Positions 1-12,600 of a stretch of DNA of 64,000 nucleotides are shown here, piece by piece. The notes beneath the pieces were generated by a model. The model saw only the letters and a program-made list of their open reading frames with translations. It was not told where the DNA came from and ran no database searches. The translations under genes were made by a program, and so were the position numbers. This DNA comes from Eudorina sp. 2006-703-Eu-15 (taxonomy: Eukaryota; Chlorophyta; Chlorophyceae; Chlamydomonadales; Volvocaceae): the NCBI GenBank assembly GCA_003117195.1, contig BDSI01000017.1, positions 124,001 to 188,000 of the forward strand. Direction: 5' to 3'. Each line of letters starts with the position of its first letter. The first letter of the stretch is position 1.

Positions 1-394
1 GGCCCATATACCGGGCTGGATCCCGCAGCCCCTTAGCGGGGCAGCATCACCCCACACCACCGCAATATCGGGCCTTGCTCCCTGGCCGCGGGCTCCACAA
101 AGCTCCGCCTGTCTTGTCGGGCGTTGCTGGCCTCCGCCGGGGCCAGGCCCCCACCTTGCGCGCCGTCCAATCTCCTCTGCGCAGGCGGGTCCCACTGTCG
201 CACCAACCCTATCACCACCACCACTGCTTCCACCACCGCCATCAAGACGTCGTCCAAGCGGCCTTGCCCTGCCCTGCCCTGCCAACCCCCCTGCGGCAAT
301 ATCCCCTCCTCCCCTCCACCCCCCTGGGGCACAGCGGCGTTCCTTCAACACCCCGGGCCCCGCCCCGCCCCGCCCCCCGCCTGCGCCCGGCCGC
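1..394. other. 3' flank of TRRAP, no gene recognised
   Basis: This stretch lies just beyond the TRRAP stop codon. It is C-rich on the plus strand with several CCTG/CCCGCC runs. Open frames here are expected by chance in GC-rich DNA and have no protein-like pattern. I see no TGTAA polyadenylation pentamer in the minus-strand sense, so the 3' end of the TRRAP transcript probably lies to the left of the window or uses another signal. Confidence 0.5.
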
Positions 395-3300
395 TCAGAA
401 CCAGGGGTGCCAGGTGGGCTCCATGCGACTGAGGTTCTTGGGGTCGGTGGCCGCCGCGATCAGCTCTGCCAGCCCGGGCAGCACCGCCGCCGGCTGGGGC
501 ACCGCACCGCCCGGCTGCGGCGGCCGGCCGGGCTGCGGCGGCGAGGCGGCGGCGTCCTCGGGCGGCACCACGGGGCAGGCCCGCTGCACCCGCTCCAGAA
601 CCATCCGCATGTTACGGGTCACCAGCGGCTTGAGCATCTCGTTCTTCATGGACACGGCTGTCGGGGGACAGGGCAGGGCAGGGCAGGGGAGGGGAGGGAA
701 AGAGGTGACGGGAGGGGAGCGCAGGGGAGGGACGGAAAGAGGTGACGGCGAGTCGTCGGGGAGGACGTGTGTCAGCATACAAGGACACCCTACTCCCCCA
801 CCCTCGCACCCTCAACCCCACCGCACATAAACCCCAACCCCGCCCCGCCCAAATCCCCCGCCCTACCCTGCTTCTGCGACCTCCTGGCCGCCCAGGCCAC
901 GATGTCGTCCCGGAAGAACAACGACAGGAAGTGCTGCGCGTTGCTGGTGCGGGCGGTGAGCGCCTGGGCCGCGTTGGCCATGGCGGTGGTGAAGACGCCC
1001 TCCACACCGAAGGCGGTGAAGAAGGCGGTCAGGTTGCGGGTGAGGCGGAAGGGCACCGGCTCCACCTTCTCCAGCAGGCCGCGGTCGTTGTACACCTGGG
1101 GGGGGGGCGGCAGCGAGGAGGAGGTGGGGGTGGGGGTGGCGGCCAGGGTGCGGGCAGTCAGGTCGGTCACCCCAGTCGGCCCAATACCGTAAGTCAATCG
1201 GTCAGATGGGTCCCCTCTCGTGGTGGTGGCAGTGCGGGAGGAGCTGTCGGAACGGACAAGTCACGACGACTTGGGGATTGTAGCCGCACCCAAGAACACC
1301 CCCCCTCCCGCCCAGCCTGACAACCCGCCAGCCCGTGGAAAGGGAGCGCATCCGCTCACCGCCCTTCCCCTCCTCCCCTTATCCGCCAGCCAGCCAGCCG
1401 GCCGGCGACCCACCGGCATCACATCCGTCTGGTACAGGCGGCCGGTGTCCTTGGCGAACAGGATCTTGGTGGGGGAGCGCCCGCTGACCAGCAGCATATG
1501 GCACAGCAGGGCTGAGGGGGGTGGGAGAGAGAGCGGGAGGGGGGGTGGGTGGGTGGGAGGGAGAGCGGGTGCGGCACGGGAAGGGTGGTCAAGTGAGACG
1601 CAAACAAGGCGAGCTAAAGAGAACAAAGTAAGGTAACCAGCGGCAGGGATGCCACGCCAAGCCGCAGCGACACTCCTCACTCCTCCCCCCCCTCCGGGTC
1701 GAACCGCATCATACGGTACCCGCATGCGCCTGCAAGTGCAGCCAGACCCGTGCCCGGCGCTTTGCACACCTGCCTCCAAACCCGGATCCTACACACCCAA
1801 GGCAGCACCGCCCGCCTGTCCCGACAGCATCCAACCAACCCTACACCACCCGCCCGCATACACCCACACCCACAGCCCAGCACCGGCCCCTGACACAATG
1901 ACCAGCACCGGCCCCATTCACCGCCTCCCCTTTTCCAACCGCGGCAAGCCGCTGCCCGCCCCCGGCCCTCCCCAGCTTCCCCCACTCGCCCGGCCCTCAC
2001 CGCTGAGCGCCGTTTGCGAGCACATTTGCTTCTTGAAGGCCCACAGGTGCGTCGCGCTGGGCAAGCTCTTGTACGCGTACTGGCTGAACACGTTCTCGTT
2101 GACGATGTGTGCGCACACCTCCTGGAACACCTGCTGCCGCAGCGGGCCGCTGGCGGCGTCGGCCGCCACCTGGCCGCGAGGGTCGGCGCAGCGCTGCTTG
2201 AAGGCGATGATGGGCATGTCGGGCTCGCGGCCGTAGCGCGCGCAGTTGACCTCGTAGGCCTCGTAGTAGGTGCAGTAGGAGGGCGCCTCCTCCATCAGCC
2301 GCACCTGCACCCACACCGGCAGGATGACGGGGGTGTGCCAGGCCAGGGCGCGTGCGCGGCTCTGCGGATGCGCGTCCAGCAGCCTGTTGGAAAGGCGCAG
2401 CAGTTGGATGATGCGCTCGTCGGTGGTGCCCTGGGATGGGGGGGGAGGGAGGGGGGCCGCAGTGAGGGAGGGAGCGGGGGTGCGGAGGGGAGTGTCAGGA
2501 GCGGAGGGAGCGGGGTTGAAGGGGGCCCGGAGAAGCGCGGGACGGGAAGCACGGGGGATCTCGCCTTCATATGTCCTGATCCCCAATCAAGCAAGTTAGA
2601 TCCAGGGTACTGTGCCGTACACCCCCATCCCACCCCCCCTACATCCGGGTGCATTCCCCCACTGCATCAGCCCCATGGGGCCAGCAAGCTCACAACCGGT
2701 CCGATGGACATGCACCAGGGGACTGGGGACTGGGGACTGGCCCCGGGGGGCCACCAGGTGGTCATGTTGCCATCCGGCCGGCACCATCCCGTGCCCCGCC
2801 CCCACCCCACCCCCCGTCCTCCCTTCCCCACCCCCTCCACCCTCCCACCTGCGCGTTGTTCTGCCCTGTCTGCACCAGCATGTGCCTCGCCCGGCCGTCC
2901 GAGCCCACCAGCACCAGCCGGCGGTAGCTGGTGCAGTGCCGCCGCACCACCGCCACCGCCGCCCCGAAGCACTCCAGGTACACGATGCCGTCGGGCGCCA
3001 CCTCGTGGCCCCCCAGGTACTGACCGGGCATCTCCACCTCCGCCAGGGACAGCTCCACCAGCGGCCGGGCCTCGTCCGCCAGCCTGAGGGAGGGAGGCAG
3101 CTTGTCCTCCAGGTCGGCCTGGAGGGCGGAGGGGGGCCCCGGGGGGACCCAGGAGGGGATGGACCGTTGACGGGAGGAGCTCTCCAGGGTGTTCACTTCG
3201 CAAGCAAGATGGGCGGCCGTGTGCCGGGTGGTGCGGGTCGCGATGTTGCCGTCCCCGTCCCCTCATGGACTTCCTGCCCCCATCCGGTGTTCAGCCCCGG

Positions 3301-3693
3301 CCTGCCCGCCCGCCTGCCCGCCTGCCGCCCCGATGTCAATCAAGACAGACAACGCTCCCGCCCTTGCCCGCCGACTGCGGTCCGCACCTGCAGCCTGGCC
3401 CTCCAGTTCTTGAGCTGCTCCGACAGGTCCCCCAGGGTGGCGGGGAAGGCGGGCCCCTCGGGGTTCATGTCCCGCACAAACGCCTCCCGGATGTCCCGCT
3501 GCACCGTGTTGCTGGCGCTGGCGCTGGCGGCCGCCGCCGCCGCCGCCGCCGCCCCGCCCGACGACGCGCCGCCCTGCCGGCCGCCCTGCGCCCTGGCCGC
3601 CGCCGCCTGCTCGGGCGAGAAGCAGGCCTTGCACACCCCCAGCAGCTCCTTCCGCAGCAGCGCCGGCACCTCGGCGCCGTTGGCGAAGGGCAC
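395..3693 (-). other. TRRAP: TRRAP exons 45-50, kinase-like and FATC domains
   Basis: Exon calls: 3693-3388, 3118-2849, 2430-2001, 1511-1414, 1095-867 and 657-395. Exon 45 carries the LSEQLKNWRARLQ segment. Exon 46 gives the N-lobe equivalent with the RRLVLVGSDGRAR strand pair. Exon 47 has the TYYEAYEVNCARYG and THLWAFKKQMCSQTALSG segments. Exon 48 gives RSPTKILFAKDTGR, and exon 49 the VEPVPFRLTRNLTAFFT block. Where an active PIKK has its HRD and DFG motifs, these residues are absent, so the domain is a pseudokinase. Exon 50 is the FATC: about 30 residues ending NLSRMEPTWHPWF then stop, which shows the gene is complete at its 3' end. Confidence 0.92.
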
Positions 3694-6600
3694 CTGCGGG
3701 TGGGGTTGCGGGTGTACGGCGTTGGGTTGCGGTTTGCGATTTACTCACAGGGTTTGGGGACGACCAATCAGCTCGGTGGTGGGTGTTGGGGGTGGTGTCC
3801 TGGGAAAGAGCAGCCAGCTTGGGCCCCGTCAGCACGTGCGGGCATATGAGGGTGGGTGTGGGGTTCCAGACGCGTGCTGCCACACGGGCAGGCAGATTCC
3901 ACTTCCACCCGTTAGGTGTCCGTCCCACTTTCCCCAGGATGTCAGCACCCTGCCACGTCTGCAGGCATGCTGGCCAAGTCCTAAACGTCAGCCACCGACC
4001 TGCATCCCATCCCATCCCATCCCGCGCCCCGCACCGCCCCGTCCCACCTTGTAGCAGCGGTGCAGCAGGGCGTTCACCACCGCCAGCAGCCGCTCCTCGG
4101 GCTTGGGCACAAACTTGCTGCCAATCTCCTGCGGGGTCCCGGTCGGGGAAGGGTGTGAGACACGTGTGGGGCGCAGCGGCGAGTGACCCACCCCTCCGGT
4201 GGCGAGGAGCCCGAGCCCAGACATGCGGCCCCCGCGATGCTACCCGCACCGCACCGCACCGCACCACACCACACCACACCACACGAGGATAACAGTGAAC
4301 AACACAGCCCCGAACGAACCCGGTTCGCCGCGCGAGGGTGGAGGAAGACCCCCTTGGTGTGGGCCTCCCGTGCACACCTCCCGCACGTCACAAGCCCCCG
4401 CCCCTTTGGGTACCTGCAGCATGCCCTCCAGCGTCAGTGTCAGCGCCGAGCACCTGGCTCGCAGCACGTCCATCACCTCCTTGCCCGACTCGAACGCCCG
4501 CACTTCAGCGGCCCGGGCCGGCTCCATGCGGGCTGCGGCGGCTGCGGTGCGGGGTCAGGGCGGCCGGGTGGGTGGGTGGGGGGGGGGTGAGGGGGGGTGG
4601 TGGTGAGTGAAGGGTGGTGGGGTGGGGGTGACAGATGGGGAGAGGCAGCCAGGGCGCATGCTTCCGTGGGGGCGGGTTCACGTGACATTGGGGCTCGCAG
4701 GAACGGAAAGGAGCGGCCGCCGCGAGTGACGTGAAGTGGCGGCCGGTTCCTGCTGACGGCCCCATGGGGTACCAGGGGTACCAGGGGTATCCACCGCCGC
4801 GCGCCTCACCCTCCGCCTGGGCCGCCGCGTCGCCCTCTCCGCCGCCCTCCGCCGCCCTGCGCTCCGCCTCCGCCTTGAGCCGCGCCGCTTCGTGCGCCGC
4901 CTTCTGCGCCGCCTCGCGCAGGCTGAGCAGGTACACCCGCAGCCAGTAGTACACCGCCTGGGGAGGGCCACCGACCAACCGCATCAGGTCAACAAGCCCC
5001 CAGGGCTTCCCAACATCATTTCCCCGCTCCATTCCTCTGCCTGGGAATCCCCGGCCCCAGAGCATCTTCCTATGTTGCAACCCTTCACATGGGCCTCCCA
5101 CCCCCATTGTCCGGCCCGCTCAACCCCCAAGTCCGAGGGCCGCCCACTCTGGTAATCCCACAACCTCGCTACACAGCCAGGTCAACCGCAAGCACTGCAA
5201 AGCGGATAGCGGCCGTAGCAGCACCGAACGGCCAGCGCCTTTCCCCCGCTGGTAGGTAGGCAGTTGGTTGGGCAGGTAGGTGGGCAGGTAGGTGGCTAGG
5301 TAGGTGGACAGGTAGGTCAGTAGAGGGGTGGTGGAGCGCACCTGGGGGTGCGCCGCCGAGACCTGCTGCAGCAGCAGCTTGACGTGGTTGGCCTCGGGGC
5401 GCTGCAGGGAGGCCAGCAGCTGCGGGATCCACATGAACCACACCCAGGGCGGGATCTCCGCGTGGTTCTTCTCCAGCTGGGACCCCACCACCGCGTTGTG
5501 GTTGTCGAAGGACAGCAGGTGCAGCAGGCGGGGCAGCAGAGCCCGGGCGGGGGCGCTGCCCAGCCGGACAGCCTGCGGGCAAACAGGGGGCGAAGCGGCA
5601 GGCGGCGGCAGGGTCAGGAGGAGAAAGGGGCAGGTGTGCGATGAACTTGATGAGACGTGGAAAGAAAAAGGTGGCGGCCGAAGCCACGCCGCCATATCCC
5701 CTGTGTTCGCCCCCTGTGTCAGCCGACGAGGACCGGCAACGGAAAGGACATGGGGAGCGGACGTGTGGCCTGTGTCACCGAATCGTACAACGATTCGGAA
5801 AGGAAAGCATTGCTCAAGGCACGACACCGCTTTTGACCGAGACGCCTTTCGGTCTGAGGCGGTCTGAGAGCCGGCCGGTACCTGCACCGCGACTTTTCTA
5901 GTACCGTGAAATCACCCTCTCGGTACAGGGTGCCCAACTCGCCGCCGCTCCGCCTACCCACCCCACCCGACCCCTCCTCGCCACCGCCTACTCGCCCCTC
6001 CCCCTCCACCCCCCCCCCCCACCTGCAGGTAGCAGTGCACCGCGAATTCCAGGTACTGCAGCTGCAGCTGCGGGGCCGGCACCGGCGGCGGCGGGGCGCC
6101 CGGCTGCACCCCCGCCTGGGCGGCCTGCTGCGCCAGGGTAACGGACGCCTCGTAGAGCTTGTCGTTGAAGGCCCCCCAGCTGAGCCACGTGTCGGCGCAG
6201 GTGCGCCACAGGGACAGGCTGGTGGAGTAGGCGATGTTGGCCTGGTCGTCGTCGCCCAGGCCCTGGGTGGGGCGGCGGAGGGGAGGAAGGAGGGGGGCGG
6301 AAAGGGGGAAGCAGGGTCGGGGGCCGGAAGGAGGGAAGCAGGGTCGGGGGGCGGAAGGAGGGAAGCAGGGTCGGGGGGCGGAAGGAGGGAAGCAGGGTCG
6401 GGGGGCTTGCATTGTTGTTGACAACTACGGATGGGACCTGGACAGCTGGACAGCATGTTGGCAGACTGCGCGGACGGACGGCCCTGCCAGGCAAATGGCC
6501 ACTTGTCCGGACAATGCTGGACTCAAGGGCTGGTTGGCATCAGGAAGTGGTGGCCAGGCTTCCTCCCTCCCTGGAGGTCGCGTGCCGAGGCCACGTCACA

Positions 6601-9600
6601 CGGAAGCTCAGCCGGCGTGCACAGCCGGCGCTTCGGTCGGCCCTTGTTCCGGGACCCACGGGACAGGTAGGTAGGCTCGCCTATTCAGGATGCTCCACCT
6701 CGATGGCCCCCCACCGACCCCACCCCACCGCACTCCTTCCCCCCCCGCCCGGCCCCACCTGCAGCATGAGCGCCTTGAGCCTGAAGAGCTCAGCCTGGTG
6801 GGTGGGCTGAAAGTAGTCCAGGTTGGTGGTGTTGATGATGGCGAGGCCCCCACACAGCTCCACGGGGCCGCGGTCCAGGTAGGCCTCAGCCTGGGAGGGC
6901 AGGGACCGGGGCGGGCAGGGACCGGGGCGGGCGGCCGGCCAGGCGGGCGGTCGGGCGGGGTGTTAACACTCCAAAACACCAGACACAGTGGGTGGTCACT
7001 GGTCAGGGGTCGATGTGCACATCGGGAGGAGCGGAGGACAGCGGCTGGCGGCGGGTAGGCTGTGTAGGTGAGGGAGAAGGGGCGTTGCGTTGCTGGGGCC
7101 CCGCACACCCTCGACGACGGACTGCGCAGTCCTGGTCCCCACCCGGGCTGGACTATAACCCCCACGGACTCCGGCCCGCCAAGCGCCCTGCTGGCCCCCC
7201 TCCCCTCCCCCTCCCCTCCCCCGGGAGTACGCGCACCTGCTCCTTGATCTTGATGAAGGCCTCCTGCACCTCCATGGCGTTGAAGCCGTACAACGTGTTG
7301 AGCACCTGGAGGCACGTGTCGGGCAGCCCGTGCTTGAGGGCCACCGCCCCCAGCCGGTTCACCGACCAGGCCTTGTCCTGAGACCAGGGGGGGAGGGGGC
7401 AGGGGATAGCAACGCAGGGGTGTGGCAGGGGTGGTTCAGCGGGAGGGGGTGGGTACGGACGTTGCGGCTGGGAAGTGCACCAGCGACAACGTCTGCCAGC
7501 CATGCTCTATCGAGGGTACAGAAGTAAAGCACGGGCGTTCAGGTCCTGTCTCGGTCGCCAACCCTGTCCCCTGCTCTCGCCTCTCCTCCCTTCCCTCCGC
7601 CCCGCCAGGGGGTGTCTGTGGCACTGCCCCGCCCTCCGCCCCGCTGCCCCGCACCTTGTACCCCAGCTGGTGCAGCGACGGCGCCATGTCGCGCATGGAG
7701 CCGAAGCTGTTGATGACGATGTTGTAGATCTGGTTGCGCCACACCAGGACGTCCTGCCAGTGCACCAGGCTCTCCCAGTCGTTGGGGGTGCGCAGCCGCC
7801 ACGTCTCCATGATCTCCTTCAGGTCGGTGAAGGGGTGGTCAGGCCGCCCGTTGGCGGCCGCGAGGTCCACCAGGATGCGGGCAGACTCCTGCCAGGGGCG
7901 GGTCAGGACGGGGCCAGGGGCGGGGCTCGGGTTCGTCGGGGGAAGGTCCGGTACCCGGTCCCCAGGCCAGGACCACCGCCGTGGTGCTCCCCCCGACTAG
8001 AGCCGTGCGCGGGTCTGTCTCCCCGCCTCGGCCCCACTGTGCACACCTCCCTCTCACACCTCCCCATGTCGAGAGCACCTCCCTCCCCTGCCGCCCACAG
8101 CTTTCCTTTTCTCCCCGGCCGCAGCCGCGCCCCCGCTCCCCCCCTGCCGTATCTACGTGTAGCCCCCGCGGCGGCTGCCCCACCTTGAGCTCCACCAGCT
8201 GCTGGAAGGTCTGCAGCAGCCCCACGTGGGTGGTGATGCTGGGCAGGTCGGGCAGGGCCCACCAGCGGTGGAGGGCCGCCAGCAGGGCCTTGTTGGTCTG
8301 GTTGTCAGCCTCCTGCATCAGAGGGAAGGCGAGGGAGGAAGGGAGGGAGGGAGGGAAGGGGTGAACAGGTAACCTAGTCTGGCCTACATTTACGCTTACA
8401 CCAACAACGACAATACCCCAAGCACGGCCCCCCTTCCACCTTCCCCACCTGCACGTTGCCCTCCTGCAGCGCCAGGTAGGCCCGAGTCATGAGCAGCGCG
8501 GGCGAGTCCTCCATGGCGCCGCCCTTGGCGATGGGCGAGTTGAGGTGCTCCCGCAGCTGCGTCCAGTCGGACAGCCGCCACAGGCAGTCCACCACCACCT
8601 CCATCTGCTCTGTCGTCTGTGGAAAGACCACCGGGAGGGACAGGGACGGGGCCAGGGGCAAGCAAGGGTTTCGGGAGGAGGTCTGGACCGTGGGACGCGG
8701 GGAAGGCATTCGATGACGCCCCTCGCGCATACTTGCGGGCACCCCGGCGGTGGTCCCCATGGCGGTCACCTTCACAGCCACCCGGGGGTACCCTCAGCGG
8801 TATACTCAGTCATCGGGTGCACTCACTGCCCTGATGACCCATTCGAATGGCTCCTCCCCCTCATGGGGATCGTCCCTCTCGCTCCTTGCCGTACCTTGCC
8901 GTACTCCAGCAGCAGGTCCCAGTGGTTGAGCTGCCGGCAGCAGGACAGCCACTGCTCCAGCCAGAGCGCCTGCTCGCCCCGGTTGGGCTGCTCGGGCACA
9001 CCGCGCTGGAGGATGAGTGTGTGTACGGGGTGGCGGGGGCCCGAAAGCGCGTTGGCAGGAGCGCAAACAGAGAAGAGCGGTGGTGCCGGCGCAGGCCGTG
9101 CAACGACACACGAATGAGCAGTTGCGATGTGCACACTGCCTCAACGGCTCAGGGGCAGGGAGGGCCAGCTGCAAGCACCAACCGCCCTCCGTTGGGGATG
9201 CCGCCATCCGCGGATGGCCTCTATCCTGGCCTTGTCGGGGGCAAGGGATGGGCGGGCCGCCGACAGTCGCCCCTACGCCCCATGTCCCGCCATCCTCTCC
9301 CCCCTCCCCCCTCCCCCCCCCCCCTCCCCCCCTCCCCCCTCCCCCCTCCCCCCTCCCCCCTCCCCCCTCCCCCCTCCCCCCTCCCCCTCCCCCCCTCCCC
9401 CCCTCCCCCCCCCCCCTCCCCCCTCCCCCCCCTCCCCCCTCCCCCCCTCCCCCCTCCCCCCTCCCCCTCCCCCCCCCCCCCCCCCCCTCCCGCCACCTCA
9501 CCATCTGCGGCGGTGCGTGGAAGATGCGCGTGGCCTCCCCCAGCGCGTCCATGGACCTCTCCCAGTGCCCCGTCTGGATGAGCGGCAGCGCGGTGCGGGT

Positions 9601-12600
9601 CCACTCGGTGGCGGCCCGCTTGCGCCACAGCCCACACAGCAGGTCGTCCTCCGCCACCAGCTGGTACAGCTCCGCCAGGCTGCACCACCCAGGGGGGGGG
9701 GCGCGGACAGGGGGACACAAGGCGCAGTGAGAGGGGACACACACACGCGGCCCTCTCCGCCCTCCCACCCGCCCACGCGTGCAACCGCCCGTCTCACACT
9801 GCCCGTCTCCCGGCTCGCGCCTACCTGTCGAAGCACCGCGACTCGTCCGGGAAGATGCACACGTGGCTCTCCAGCAGCGGTATGGCGATGTGCCAGGCGT
9901 TGTAGGTCTTGCCCAGGAACTTGATCAGCTCGGGCGGGATCTTGGGCTGAGGCTGGCATAAGCTGATGCCCTCCAGCAGCGCCTGTGCGGGTTTAAGGTG
10001 CGGTGGGGGTGGCGGTGGGAAGGTGGGGACCCCGGGGAGGGCGGCAGCGACGAGGTCAGATCAAACGGGACAGGAGTCTGCCTGGACATCGCGGAGCTCG
10101 CCGCCGGTGGTACATCGTACGGCCCCAGCCACGTCATGTGTAATGTAATGTAACCGTTACCAGGTGGACCGGTATCCCGACCGGGTGTTCCAACGAGCCC
10201 AGATAGCTCCCGTCATGTTGGACCCCCCCCCCCCCGCACAACGGGCCCCCCGCACCTGCAGGACGTTGGGTCGCGCGTTGGCCTGGCGGTGGTGGTACTC
10301 CTTGGCCAGCAGGGTGATGATGGGCTTGGCCAGGCTCACCTGCAACATGGCGAGGAAGGGTGGGGGGCCTTGGGTGGGAGGGAGGGGGGACCAGGTGGGC
10401 GGGCCCAGCGCAGGTCCCGTCCGGTCAGGAGGCGGTTGAGGCGGCAGGAGGGACCTCCCTGTCACCAGGCTCTCCCGCATCCACCGGCATACCCACCCAC
10501 ATACAGCCCGCCGGCCCTCACGTTCCCCGGTGGCCGCTCTCGCCGCTGCGCTTCCATGCCCCACCCCAATGCGGCGGAATACTTGCCTACCTACCTGCCT
10601 ACCCACCAGCCGCCAACGCGCACTACCAGTCTTCTCCGCACTGCCGCCCCCCCCCCGCAGCTGCTCATGCCTACCACGCACCTACCACACTTCGCCCCCA
10701 CCCCCACCCCACCCCCCTCCAGCCCCCTCCCCGCCCGCCACCCCCCTCCCGGCCCACCTGCTGCTCCTTGGCCAGCGAGGCCCACACGATGGGGAACACC
10801 AGCACCCACAGGTGGTAGGCCACCAGCGGGTCAGCCCCCGCGTACTCGCGGAGGGAGGACACCAGCTCGCGCACGCGCAGCTTGCCTGCCGTGTGGGCGC
10901 GTGTGTGGGGGTTGCAGGGGGGTGCGGATGTGGCAGTGAGTTAGTAGGTTTGATTCACAGGCTGGATTCCACAGGCACCGCACCGCACGCACCCTCGGGC
11001 GGGTTCCCCGCTACACACACAAACACGCGCACTCACCCATGGTGTCGAGCCACTCCACATGCTCCCGAACGATGTGTACCACCTCCGGGGTGGCCCCCGG
11101 GAAGCGCTCCGCCAGAGGGGACTGCTGCGCCGCAGCGCCCGCAGCCGCCGAGCCAGCCGCAGTAGCAGCAGCTGCAGCGGCGGCGGCGGCGGCGTCGCCC
11201 CCGGGCGGTAGCGCCCCACCTCCGCCGGCCTGGTGGGGCCCCGGCCCCGCCTCTGCCCCCGGCGGGGAAGCGGCGGCCCCGGCCGCGTGGGTGGCGGGCG
11301 AGTGGGCGGTCCCCGGCGACTGCGCCGCGCCGGTGGCCCCCGGGGAGACGTCCATGGGGTCGCCGCCCTCCGCGGCAGTGGCGGCGGCCGTGGCAGCGCC
11401 CGGAACCCCCAAGGGGGGCCCGTCTCGCGGTTCCTCCTTGACCACTGCGGGGTCGGTCGGGGCGTCACGGGTGGGGCCGCGGTGCGTGTTGGCGAAGTGG
11501 CAGAATGGGGATCAACAGGCTGCGCAACAAGATTGGGCGGCCTGGCGGACGGGGGTTGCGTGGGGTGGTGGCAGACATGCTTTCTGACTCCCCTTCAGCA
11601 GCAAGCGACCAGGCCCCAGTCTGTCCCCATCGCACGCACCGATTTCTACCATACACTTCCCGCCTCTCCCGACTTGAGCCCGGCCTGTTGCCCCCACCCA
11701 GCATTTCAGGCTTCATCAACAGGTCTCAACGGCGCTTCGCTTCGTGAGCCAACCGGTACAGAAACAAGATGCCCCACAAAGACCGGGCTGTGTGGCCCCC
11801 GCACGACCCCAGGCCGCCGCACCCGCCGCCCCGTCCTCCATCTTGACCGACGTCCCCTCGCCCTCCGCGCCGCCCAGCTGCTGCTGCAGCTGGTGCCCGT
11901 CCATCTGCCCCGGCTGCTGCGGGTGCGACTGCTGCTCCAGCTTGATGGGGCCGCTGGGGCCGTTCGCGGCCTGCAGCTGCTGCTGCTGCGTCGCAGCGAC
12001 CCGCGGGTCCACCAGCTTGGGCGGCTGCGGCACGAAGACGTTCTGCTGTATGGGCAGCAGCGGCGGCACCTGGGCGCTGTTGGGCGCCAGCATGATCAGG
12101 TCGTCCTCGCGGAGGGCCGCCAGGAGCAGGTCCTGGGCGGGGGAGAGGAGCGAATACAGGACATTGGTAGGCAGGCGGGGGCGGGGGAGGAGGGCGCAGG
12201 CCAGGCGGGACATGATGGGACAACGACAAGGACAAGAGCCGGACTCGTCTTCCTGTAGGCAGCAGGCGAATATTCAAAACCACAGACAAGTAGTCCGGCG
12301 GTTACCGCCAAGGGGCCTGCTTGAATCGGAAGCGGAGGCGGACCCGGAACCGGGCCCGGACCCAGGCACACGGTAAGCCCAGGTGCCTGGTGTCCTTCCC
12401 CACACAATCGCAGCGGCTCTACCTCCGCAAACGTGCACAGGGCGAGTTCCTACGGTCTCCCACACATGACAGCCGGAGGGGGGTGCCCCCCTCCCTCACC
12501 AGCGCCGTCTTGAGCCAAAAGGTGTTGCTCATGGCCTCCCAGTCCTGGATCATGATCACGAACTGGAGCCGGTCGAACAGGTGAGGGGCCACGTGGTTGT

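Larger units (their letters stand above)
4048..9982 (-). other. TRRAP: TRRAP exons 32-44, FAT domain
   Basis: Exon calls: 9982-9825, 9679-9502, 9005-8895, 8616-8449, 8312-8184, 7888-7655, 7377-7237, 6890-6759, 6262-6023, 5572-5342, 4957-4810, 4532-4414 and 4128-4048. The first exon reads KFLGKTYNAWH, matching the start of the FAT domain in TRRAP. Conserved TPR-like blocks follow: QLNHWDLLLEYGK, the Trp-rich DWESLVHWQDVLVWRNQ, LLSFDNHNAVV, and PWVWFMWIPQLLASL. All 13 exons are phase-consistent. Intron 33 contains a long C/T tract and intron 39 a minisatellite. Confidence 0.9.

Noticed and set aside
2612..4054. 480-codon plus-strand open frame
   Set aside because: Antisense to three phase-consistent TRRAP exons; long antisense frames are expected in GC-rich DNA.
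9127..9924. Long proline-rich plus-strand frames over the C/T tract
   Set aside because: They exist only because poly-C has no stop codons, and the minus strand here holds well-supported TRRAP exons.
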